Below are positions 57,301-64,000 of a DNA stretch of 64,000 nucleotides, in pieces. Location: positions 1,612,001-1,676,000 of the forward strand of contig JADKGY010000001.1 in NCBI GenBank assembly GCA_016722045.1, in the 5' to 3' direction. The notes below the pieces were generated by a model. The model was not told where the DNA came from, searched no databases, and saw nothing but the letters and a program-made list of their open reading frames with translations. This DNA comes from Candidatus Opimibacter skivensis (lineage in GTDB: Bacteria > Bacteroidota > Bacteroidia > Chitinophagales > Saprospiraceae). The translations under genes and the position numbers were made by a program. Every line of letters begins with the position of its first letter. Position 1 is the first letter of the stretch.

Positions 57301-58514
57301 GTGAAAACGAAACCGGTTCCTTCATTTTGTGAGACAGTTCCTGTTAACGTCACGACAGCAGCGTCATCATTTATAATGGTTCCTAAACCTGTAGGATCTG
57401 TAAGAATAATACCTACTGGTGCACCGGAAAGAACTACTGTAAAAGTTTCATTAGCTTCTACCACATTATCCTGGTTGACTAAGACGGTGACTGTTTGAGT
57501 GAGTGAACCACCAGAGGTGAACGTAATAGATCCACCACTTATGGCTGTGAAATCAGCCGGGCTCACTGCGGTTCCATCGGCAGTATTTACGGTAAGAGAG
57601 AATATATCTGCATTGTCACTACGCGTCACTGTGAACGTAAAAGATGTAGGAGCACCACCTGTACCTTCGGCTATGGATACATCATTGATCGTGACGGAGG
57701 TAGGGGCTTTGAAGCCCATATCCAGTGAAAGATTTGTATTCGCGAGTGCATCACCATCATTGATAGGTTCAGCATCGTAACCAACTGTGATCGCCTGGGA
57801 AGCAACACCAAATCCACTTACAGGATCGCCATTGTCATCATTATTGACATCATTGTCCGGATCAGGAGCTGCACCAACAGGACTGCTGATAAATGGAGAC
57901 ATTAAAACTCCATCATATAAGGGACCTCCAATGTTAAAATTCGAGGCTGCTGCTTCAACGATATAATTACCTGGACATACCGGGTTGAATGTATATAGTC
58001 CACCACCTGCAGTGGTCACAGAGGTCAATGCAGCACCATCAGCAACGGTGAGGACGCCATCACCATTGTCGAGATAAAGACGAAGGAGTACGCCATTGAT
58101 GCCTGTATCACTACCATCAAATATGCCATTCTTGTTTACGTCTTTGTACACAAGGTTACCTATGGTCAAAGCACCGAAAGGTGTCAGTGTCGGATCGGAG
58201 GCACCTCCGAAAGCCGGATCATCGGTTTGAACCGTCGCAAAATTTGAGCCGGACACATTGCTCTGATTAGAAATATTTGCAAGAGGCAGCGTACCTGTAG
58301 GACATGCACCTGCATTAACATCGACATCGTACGTGATGACGATGGTCTTGCCATTTGGCAATGTGAAGCCTGTCGGCGTAGGAAATGTCTGGGCTGCCAA
58401 TTTAAAATTGCAGATAAGGAGCAAACCTATAATGCTCACCATCTGACTAAGTGTGTTAAATATATTCTCCATAAAATTAATTTTCAAGAAGTTAATGTGA
58501 TGTGGATGTTTCAT
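54369..58514 (-). CDS. Giant surface protein, N-terminal segment: SdrD-like, Calx-beta, GEVED
   Basis: 1,381 aa in this frame, the start of a protein of about 3,280 residues (48670-58514). Likely true start at Met15 (58472: MENIFNTLSQMVSIIGLLLICNF), signal peptide ending FKLAAQ. Then an SdrD/Cna-B-like domain (IGNLVYKDVNKNGIFDGSDTG), about ten Calx-beta repeats (EGTGGAPTSFTFTVTRSDN; ATTADNDYTDNDGSLVFAGT; ...VVEANETFTVVL) and one GEVED domain (ELDWGDAPTAAQSGFASSYPT). Calx-beta and GEVED are calcium-binding or adhesion domains of surface proteins. The frame derails at TTLHLYK near 54385. Several Calx-beta repeats share identical strings (NNGTATTADNDYVDNDGTLTF), so recombination between repeats is likely. 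Confidence 0.75.
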   Translation of the reverse strand: MKHPHHINFLKINFMENIFNTLSQMVSIIGLLLICNFKLAAQTFPTPTGFTLPNGKTIVITYDVDVNAGACPTGTLPLANISNQSNVSGSNFATVQTDDPAFGGASDPTLTPFGALTIGNLVYKDVNKNGIFDGSDTGINGVLLRLYLDNGDGVLTVADGAALTSVTTAGGGLYTFNPVCPGNYIVEAAASNFNIGGPLYDGVLMSPFISSPVGAAPDPDNDVNNDDNGDPVSGFGVASQAITVGYDAEPINDGDALANTNLSLDMGFKAPTSVTINDVSIAEGTGGAPTSFTFTVTRSDNADIFSLTVNTADGTAVSPADFTAISGGSITFTSGGSLTQTVTVLVNQDNVVEANETFTVVLSGAPVGIILTDPTGLGTIINDDAAVVTLTGTVSQNEGTGFVFTGTLNNAVQGGFSVAYTTNNGTATTADNDYTDNDGSLVFAGTAGETQTFTVLSTNDSKVELNETFTTGLGAVTGGPGSVTTTGSPQTGTILNDDQSIISIAPLSMNEGNAGPTIFNFTVTLSNAVDVGIGVPFGTMDGTAVDVFSGTGTDDYNANSGTLNFVGTANETQTLSVQVNGDLVVEPNETFTAILNSIITSGRNVIFTGGTPTLSAIGTIINDDAATVTLTPAGGVSHPEGDAGTTPFVFTVTANNAVQGGFTVNYTTNDGTATIADNDYLDNDGTSVFTGTAGESHTITVLGNGDLNIELNETFSVNLNSITGNPAGSTITIAGSPQIGTLAFDELDWGDAPTAAQSGFASSYPTTLAQNGARHTEATGSLHLGPTVDADLDGQPNATATGDGADEDGVTLPTFLITGTTANITVVSSGPGVIDAWMDWNRDGDWADVGEYILAGAVVATGSNPLSFSVPAGASVGTSYSRFRLSSAGIALPTGSILNGEVEDYQVNIIANQFSINSPSVVEGNAGTTPLTFTVTRTTNSTNDAVDYAVTGGTATSGSDYAPLAAGTLNFPSGGALSQTITVTVNGDLVVEDNETIIITLSNPVNGGLGTNPGTGTITNDDLANLTLSGGIAQNEGNAGTTSYTFTATLSNNVQGGFQVAYTTNNGTATTADNDYVDNDGTLTFTGTAGETKTITVLVNGDLKVELDETFTVALGAISATSATQAAAITTVGSPQTGTITNDDAAVVSITADVSQNEVLTPQAFSVTLSNPVDVAVTVLFNTSNGTAMTTDGDYFGIVNQTVTFAAGTTTTQIVNVTIFNDTKVENNEVYNVAIGTLAASGRNVTLGTTTRTGTILNDDTVNLTLSGGGSANEGNSGTNPRVFNVTLSAGVQSGLVDPNGHPRGTIQAVQGGFTVAYFTNDGTATTADNDYVDNDGTLTFNGDANETHQITVLVNGDLNIENNETFTVTIGAITTLHLYK

Positions 58515-58594
58515 TGTGCTATTTTCGATTTACGTTTTTTTATTTACGATTTTTTATTTTTTTGCCTATTGCCTTTTGTTAGTTTTCCTTCACC

Positions 58595-61500
58595 TTAACT
58601 AGAAGGAGTTATAGTTGGATTAGTTGGCAAAACAGTGGTACATGTATTAAATGTGCCGCTTCCACCAAAACTTACTTCGCTGCCACCTGCACTTGTAGGC
58701 ATATTACCTTTTATATTCCATGTGTTTTCTGCATTTGTATTAAATCCTTCCATAAAGAAAAATCCTGTGGCACTTGGGACCCGGGCCCGAAATGATGCTA
58801 TTGAAGAAGGATTGCGGATAACTGTATTGTTAGCGACGTTAACGCAAATAGCATTGTTATCACCAGCATTAGAAGCGGAAATAATAAAAATTCCATAGGT
58901 GGATGTTGCACCTATAGTAACATTATTTCCGGTAACGGTTGCATTTAATGTTTTTGTGGCTCCACCCGCATTTGCGCTGGTCCTTCCAATACCTGTAAGA
59001 TCTATACCTGCATCATCACTTCCGATGTTGACAACATTTGTTTTAACTTCTATTCTTCCTGATGCATCTTTATTCAGATTTGCGCGTATACCGGAGCCCA
59101 CATTGCTACCTACATTGTTTAATACCTGCACAGGATTGTCATTGATGCGTCCATCAATGGTAGCACTGACGTCTCCAAAAACATTCATTGCCGGACCATT
59201 TCGGGACCAAATCTTTGTGTTGTTGACAACGTTGAATTTTAAAGTAGAAGCATCATCCGCATCAAGATCAATTCCAATCATAGTTCCTGTTCCCGGATCG
59301 AATGTGCTGGTCGTAATGTCAACGTCGCTGGTTGCACTACCTGCATCAGTAGTACCAACGGATTGAACATTGACGCCGTGTGTTCTAAGGCGGAGAAAAC
59401 TACAGCTATTGACATTTACAATAGCACCCGGATGCACAGTTGTAGTGCCGGTCGTAAGCACCTGGAGCCCGCCCTGTCCGTTTCCGGAGCTTTGTGTATC
59501 TGAATAAGTAGTATTGTTTGTGTTTAGGAGAAGATTACCCGTTGTATTCTTTATTTCTACTGTGATCCCACCGGAGAATGTAAGATTGTCGTTATCTAAT
59601 GTAAACGTTCCTGTCAAATCACGCATTTTAATAGCACCTTCTTCGCTCACCAGGTCACTGCCGCCATTGACAAGTCCTGCATGATCAATGGTACTATTTG
59701 TAAACGTTAGATTACTTACCGAAATACCATTAATTCCTATTTCAGCAATCGTTCCTGTAATATTTAAGTTATCTAATGTCACCGTGCTTACTGTACTCAG
59801 ATAAATACAGGCATTGCAACTTCCTGTAGCAATATCCTCACAAACACCTGCACCACCGGCATCTGTAGTGTTGGCATTAGTGAAATTCATATTTTTAAGA
59901 GAAATATTATTAGCAGAAATAAATTCTGCTCCTCTTGTAGTGATGTTTTGAATAGTACCTCCGCTTCCATCGGTCGAACTTGTGCCCGTCACTGTAAGAC
60001 CTCCTGCACCCGTTGTATTCAATACAATCCCATTAGATCCACCATTGGCAGAAATGCTTTGAAAATTTAACCCGTTTGCTCCAATCGTTGTGCTAGTAAC
60101 ATTCAGGGCGGTTCCGGATCCGGAAGAAATCGTATTCACAGCACCGCCATTTACCGTTACTGTAACGGTGCCACCACCTGCAGCATTAAATCCTGTCCCG
60201 CTTGTTGTAGTGATTACAAGACCTCCATTATTGATTGTAATTGTTGCTCCTGCATTAGAAGAAAGTGTTACACCAGAATTTGTTCCTGTATTTAAACTTT
60301 TTGATGCACCAGAAAATGTCTTTGTTCCTCCACCACAATTCTGCACTCTGATACCAGTTCCTGTCGAAGTTATATTTCCAGAAAACGTGACATTGTTACT
60401 ATCATGATTATCAACATCAACTGCGAAACCTGAATTATCAGTTATTACTCCGCTTGATGAAAAAGTAACAGATCCATTTAATATCATCACACCTGTTCCT
60501 GTTGGATTTGTAATTGTTCCGCCATTCACTGTAAAAGTTCCTGCGCAACTTGTCAGGTCAATACCATTTGTACCACCCGTTGATGACAGGTTACTGAATA
60601 CGACATTCATTGTTGCACCACTTCCATTGCTTGCATCAAATCCGCCACCCGTTGTATTATTAATTGCGACTTCACTGATTACCAGATTGCCTACGGTAAG
60701 TGTAGTTGTGTTATCCATACCAAAATCAAAACATGCACCTACATTAAAACCACGTAGACTATTGCCAGATGCGAGAGTGACGCCATCACCTGATGCAGTA
60801 TTTGTGATGATCGGGGGTGTGCCATTGATCGCTGGTAATACCGCACTATTCGGAGCAAGACTGAATGGAAGAACATTTACAAGGTTTGCACCTCCTGTAT
60901 GGCCTGTCCCGAATACAATTTGATTGTCTTTCAATACAATTCCTCCGTTATAATTTGTGCCAGTGTTTTTAATAAAAATAAGCTGGCCTGCTAATGGTCC
61001 TGAAGATCCATTGAAGTCACCTAATGTTTTGAATGGATTTGCCAATGTCCCCGTTCCGCCTGAACCACCTCCTGTATTGTCTACAAACCAGATCATATTG
61101 CTCACTGTAATGGTCACCGTCCCCGCATCAGTCAGCGGAACCGGCAGGCCGACCGGGTCGCTGTCCGTGAGCGTATACGAATAGGTGTCCGCACCTGTGA
61201 ATCCTGCAGCCGGATTATAAGTGAAACCGCCGTCTGCTGCTATGGTGATTGAGCCTCCTCCGGTTGTAGCGAAGGTACCGGCTACGATAGTCAGTCCGGG
61301 GATATTATCATCAAAATCATTTGCTTTCAGGCCGCTTCCCGCAGCAACGGAAATGCCTACATTACCAGTCGAGGTGTATGAATCATTTATGGCCAATGGA
61401 GAAGATTTAAAAGATCCAGGTACCAGGGTGGTTCTTCCATCCAGTACAGCATTTAACTGGACCAGGGTCGCTGGTGCACCACCTGTGTTTTGAATGGTGA

Positions 61501-61660
61501 CAGTGTATCGTATACGATCATTCGGATCGGCAGAACCGGGGGTGCCGTTGTCGATAGTGATGACATCGGTTTGCGTGGGGTTGGGTATCGTTTGGGCGGA
61601 TATCCTCAGGGCGCAAATAAGGAGTCCAACGATGAGAAATGGGGTCTTCATCTCAGTCAT
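58595..61660 (-). CDS. Secreted beta-helix/cadherin-like surface protein
   Basis: About 1,020 residues from the likely start MTEMKTPFLIVGLLICALR (61660 or 61651), a signal peptide ending ISAQTIP; the 64 residues further upstream are read through tandem repeats and rejected. Mature part: a DUF11/conserved-repeat start (DVITIDNGTPGSADPNDRIRY), a cadherin-like Ig domain (TADTYSYTLTD), then a right-handed beta-helix (IWFVDNTGGGSGGTGTLANPF, NGGIVLKDNQIVFGTG, and many FSSSGVITDNSG, SGNITSTGTGIRVQNCGGG, TFTVNGGTITN repeats). Ends NPTITPSS with no sorting domain, which is odd for this layout and may mean a truncation. Likely cell-surface or matrix adhesin. Confidence 0.7.
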   Translation of the reverse strand: MTEMKTPFLIVGLLICALRISAQTIPNPTQTDVITIDNGTPGSADPNDRIRYTVTIQNTGGAPATLVQLNAVLDGRTTLVPGSFKSSPLAINDSYTSTGNVGISVAAGSGLKANDFDDNIPGLTIVAGTFATTGGGSITIAADGGFTYNPAAGFTGADTYSYTLTDSDPVGLPVPLTDAGTVTITVSNMIWFVDNTGGGSGGTGTLANPFKTLGDFNGSSGPLAGQLIFIKNTGTNYNGGIVLKDNQIVFGTGHTGGANLVNVLPFSLAPNSAVLPAINGTPPIITNTASGDGVTLASGNSLRGFNVGACFDFGMDNTTTLTVGNLVISEVAINNTTGGGFDASNGSGATMNVVFSNLSSTGGTNGIDLTSCAGTFTVNGGTITNPTGTGVMILNGSVTFSSSGVITDNSGFAVDVDNHDSNNVTFSGNITSTGTGIRVQNCGGGTKTFSGASKSLNTGTNSGVTLSSNAGATITINNGGLVITTTSGTGFNAAGGGTVTVTVNGGAVNTISSGSGTALNVTSTTIGANGLNFQSISANGGSNGIVLNTTGAGGLTVTGTSSTDGSGGTIQNITTRGAEFISANNISLKNMNFTNANTTDAGGAGVCEDIATGSCNACIYLSTVSTVTLDNLNITGTIAEIGINGISVSNLTFTNSTIDHAGLVNGGSDLVSEEGAIKMRDLTGTFTLDNDNLTFSGGITVEIKNTTGNLLLNTNNTTYSDTQSSGNGQGGLQVLTTGTTTVHPGAIVNVNSCSFLRLRTHGVNVQSVGTTDAGSATSDVDITTSTFDPGTGTMIGIDLDADDASTLKFNVVNNTKIWSRNGPAMNVFGDVSATIDGRINDNPVQVLNNVGSNVGSGIRANLNKDASGRIEVKTNVVNIGSDDAGIDLTGIGRTSANAGGATKTLNATVTGNNVTIGATSTYGIFIISASNAGDNNAICVNVANNTVIRNPSSIASFRARVPSATGFFFMEGFNTNAENTWNIKGNMPTSAGGSEVSFGGSGTFNTCTTVLPTNPTITPSS

Positions 61661-61679
61661 TAGTTTGGGCCTGAAAGTA

Positions 61680-61910
61680 CGGAAAAGTGACGAGTAACGA
61701 GTAACGAATGACGATATCAAGTAACGAATAACGAGTGACGAGTAACGAGTGACAAGTAACGAATAACGAGTAACGAATGACGAGTACCAAGTAACGAGTA
61801 CCTGGCAATGAGTAACTAGTAAAAAGTAACGAATGACGAATGAAGAACTCAATTTTTGATTTTTGATTTTTGATTTTTGATTTTTGATTTTTGATTTTTG
61901 ATTTTAATTC
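61680..61910. repeat. TAACGAG/GACGAGT and TTTTTGA tandem repeats
   Basis: Units of 7 to 8 bases (TAACGAG, TGACGAG, TAACGAA) recur about 18 times from 61690 to 61835, and TTTTTGA about seven times from 61857 to 61907. They lie upstream of the beta-helix gene start. Confidence 0.75.
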
Positions 61911-61954
61911 ATCTCGTAATCTGTGTAATCTGTGGTGCTTATTGTTTTTCTGGT

Positions 61955-62025
61955 AACTCACCCCCTTCCCCTCTCTTATGCATTGTTATTCCATACGAAA
62001 TTGATTTTGCTGAGAGAGGGGTGAT
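61955..62025. repeat. Dispersed 71-bp hairpin element, copy 2
   Basis: Same plan as 47207-47277: AACTCACCCCCTTCCCCTCTCT at one end and GAGAGAGGGGTGAT at the other, with CCATACGAAATTGATTTTG between. The ends differ from copy 1 by matched changes that keep the inverted repeat. Confidence 0.65.
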
Positions 62026-62113
62026 TTGATTATTGGCTATTGTTTTATTTGTTTTATTTGTTTTGTCTATTGCTTATTGTTTATTGCCTATTGTTTATCC
62101 TTCGCCTCAGCCT

Positions 62114-64000
62114 TTATTGCACATGTATTTTCACTGTCGCCGAATTTGTCTGTGCATCAGAATCGGTGATGACATACGTGAATGTATCATTCCCAGTAAA
62201 TCCATTTGGTGGTGTATATGTAAAAGATCCGTTCGCATTACCTGCTATTGTTCCACCTTGTGTGCTTGTCACCGGGAATGTCGTAACTGTCAGCCCAGGG
62301 ATGTTATTATCAAAATCATTTGCCAGCAGACCGGTTCCAACTGGAACAGTCAACATTGTATTAAGTGTTGTTGCATATAGATCATTGACAGCGACAGGTG
62401 TTGATTTGAAAGAACCGGCTACGAATGTCACTTTGGGATCATTGTTGGCTGTCATTTGCACACCATCATAATCTGCAGTTTGTGCATTTGTGATGGTCGC
62501 TGTCAATTTAATCTTGTCACCAGGATCTGCCGTACCAGGTGTCCCATTGTCAATTGTGATCGCATCAACAAGTGTTGCTCCGGGAATGCAATTGGCGATG
62601 GATACAGGAAATGTTTTAGTATCAGGGCAAGTCCCTGTATTCACATAAGTCACAGTATATGGACCACCTGCAGTGCTGGCTGAAACATCGATGAGTCCGG
62701 ATGCTGCATTAATACTTAAGGCTCCGGGTGCACTAAATGTACCGCCTGTGTTTCCATAGATAAGAGGTAGTGGATCTATACCAAGTTTGCAATATCCATC
62801 TTTGGCATATGCGAAAGAAGCGCTCTGGGCGGGATTTACTGTAATTGTGCCCGTGGCATTTACATTGCCACAACCTCCTGTAAGCGGGATGCTATAGTTA
62901 AAAGTGCCGGACGCTGTTGGTGTACCACTGATGGTGATGGTATTGGATGCAAAATTAGCCATAACTCCTGCTGGTAAACCTGTAGGGGCACCAATGCCCG
63001 TAGCACCCGTAGTGGCATGTGTAATATTGGTTAATGGTGTATTACTGCACAATGTAGGTGTGGAAGAGGCTACACCTGCTGTATTATTTGCCTTTACTGT
63101 TATTGTTCCCGTGGCATTTACATTGCCACATCCGCCTGTAAGAGGGATACTATAGTTAAACGTGCCAGATGCAGTTGGCGTACCACTGATAGTGATGGTA
63201 TTGGCTGCAAAATTAGCCATAACTCCTGCCGGCAAACCTACCGGGGCGCCAATGCCCGTAGCACCTGTAGTGGCATGAGTAATATTGGGCAATAGTGTAT
63301 TGATACATAATATCGGCGTAGAAGAAGGTGCACTGGCAGTATTAGTTGGTAAAACAGTATAAGTACAAAGACTGCTCGAGGTGCCTACGGGAAAAACAGT
63401 ATTGCTGTACGTCCAGTTTGAAACATTATATATGGACGCTGCAAGTGATGCGACCGAACAAGCGGGAGTACCGGTACAATTGAATTTTCCATTATCGGGT
63501 TCAACCGTTCCTGGTACTGGCGAGGTTGGATAAGGTAAAGGTCCCGGTGACATCAGAAAGCATGTTGATCCGTTTACCAAACCCGGCGGTATGCTGCTTT
63601 CGTTTTGAACATTCGGCGTTATATCCCATGCTGCATAACTGGTAGGTACTCCAACATTTGTTGGCCGGACATTTGCAAGTATGGCAGTAATAAATCTTCT
63701 TGTAGCATCATCGTAATTAGTTGCGGGGCCAGCCGGTGGGCCAGTTTGAAAAACCAAAATATTACCGCCAGCCTGATAAAGGCTCATACCATCAGTAAAG
63801 CCATTGGGCTGAGGAAGGGCGGTAGGAACGATAGGTGTTTCGTTGGTTATAGTACCAAGCGGAACAGTTCCGCTTTCATCAGAATAGGCAAACCACTGAA
63901 AATATTCGGAGCCCGGAGGCAATTCATCATGATATTTGTTTATAAAAAAAACTTCTTTTCCCTGTATAATACCTCCGGCTGGTACAATCCATTTGATTAC
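62114..64000 (-). CDS. Secreted Ig/cadherin-like protein, 5' end outside window
   Basis: The frame is open at the right window edge; the visible 628 residues lack a start (VIKWIVPAGGIIQGKEVFF...). A domain in the front (FQWFAYSDESGTVPLG) is followed by two near-identical Ig-like blocks (LPAGVMANFAANTITISGTPTASGTFNYSIPLTGGCGNVNATGTITV), a repeat ending TVTYVNTGTCPDTKTFPVSI, and a DUF11-like end (DAITIDNGTPGTADPGDKI...) plus a cadherin-like tail (FTYTPPNGFTGNDTFTYVITDSDAQTNSATVKIHVQ). No sorting domain is visible, so it may be the C-terminus of a long adhesin. It is upstream of, and similar in style to, 58595-61660. Confidence 0.7.
   Translation of the reverse strand, partial: VIKWIVPAGGIIQGKEVFFINKYHDELPPGSEYFQWFAYSDESGTVPLGTITNETPIVPTALPQPNGFTDGMSLYQAGGNILVFQTGPPAGPATNYDDATRRFITAILANVRPTNVGVPTSYAAWDITPNVQNESSIPPGLVNGSTCFLMSPGPLPYPTSPVPGTVEPDNGKFNCTGTPACSVASLAASIYNVSNWTYSNTVFPVGTSSSLCTYTVLPTNTASAPSSTPILCINTLLPNITHATTGATGIGAPVGLPAGVMANFAANTITISGTPTASGTFNYSIPLTGGCGNVNATGTITVKANNTAGVASSTPTLCSNTPLTNITHATTGATGIGAPTGLPAGVMANFASNTITISGTPTASGTFNYSIPLTGGCGNVNATGTITVNPAQSASFAYAKDGYCKLGIDPLPLIYGNTGGTFSAPGALSINAASGLIDVSASTAGGPYTVTYVNTGTCPDTKTFPVSIANCIPGATLVDAITIDNGTPGTADPGDKIKLTATITNAQTADYDGVQMTANNDPKVTFVAGSFKSTPVAVNDLYATTLNTMLTVPVGTGLLANDFDNNIPGLTVTTFPVTSTQGGTIAGNANGSFTYTPPNGFTGNDTFTYVITDSDAQTNSATVKIHVQ

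Noticed and set aside
61660..61852. Extended N-terminus of the beta-helix protein (64 residues of the VTRYSLLVTRY type)
   Set aside because: It is read through 7- to 8-bp tandem repeats; a clear signal peptide starts at 61660/61651.

Overview
The window looks like a chromosome segment of a Bacteroidota, probably of the Saprospiraceae/Chitinophagales type. Evidence: several large secreted proteins end in type IX secretion (T9SS) sorting domains, HYR, Calx-beta, GEVED and SdrD-like repeats are stacked in giant surface proteins, and the housekeeping genes (beta-carbonic anhydrase, CDF cation exporter, AI-2E family permease, DUF885-like peptidase) fit. No rRNA, tRNA, integrase, phage structural gene or CRISPR array was recognised. 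Taxonomy is inferred from gene content only.

Region 1, about 1-20.2 kb, is AT-rich, almost entirely minus-strand, and reads as an accessory or defence-type island. From its upstream end (high coordinates) downward it holds: two uncharacterised genes (19.9-20.2 and 18.8-19.9 kb), an 81-aa protein, a ParB-like protein directly followed by a Dam-type adenine methylase, a HerA ATPase plus NurA nuclease pair, a second Dam-type methylase, a degenerate CoiA-like gene, a TPR/metalloprotease gene, a 104-aa protein, a MazG-like pyrophosphohydrolase, a DUF2075/Schlafen-type helicase with an N-terminal nuclease-like region, two copies of a small secreted repeat protein, a PLD-family protein, a membrane-anchored protein plus a tandem KaiC-like ATPase, a second CoiA-like gene, and two more unknowns. 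Fragments resembling the CoiA 3' end recur at several gene borders. The ATPase/membrane-protein pair and the HerA-NurA-Dam group are the best candidates for little-described systems.

Region 2, about 20.2-48.3 kb, is ordinary chromosomal content: an alpha-dioxygenase-like haem peroxidase, T9SS surface proteins, a family 2 glycosidase, a RAYT transposase beside a two-part mirrored repeat array, an SDR oxidoreductase, membrane proteins, carbonic anhydrase, an MscS channel, two bestrophin-like paralogues separated by a very long perfect hairpin, a DUF885-like peptidase and a CDF exporter. Intergenic gaps are full of short tandem repeats, mostly 7 to 8 bp units, and several palindromes.

Region 3, about 48.6-64 kb, encodes giant surface or adhesin-like proteins. 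One of about 3,280 residues is interrupted by four apparent frameshifts; two others are cadherin/Ig-like.

An important caution: apparent one-base frameshifts occur across the whole window, often at homopolymers (G8 at 10411, A/T runs at 8192, 9730 and 14693, C4 at 20321 and 53616), and they break well-conserved proteins in both the island and the core. Many are more likely uncorrected read errors than true gene decay, so broken genes are described here by their reconstructed span.
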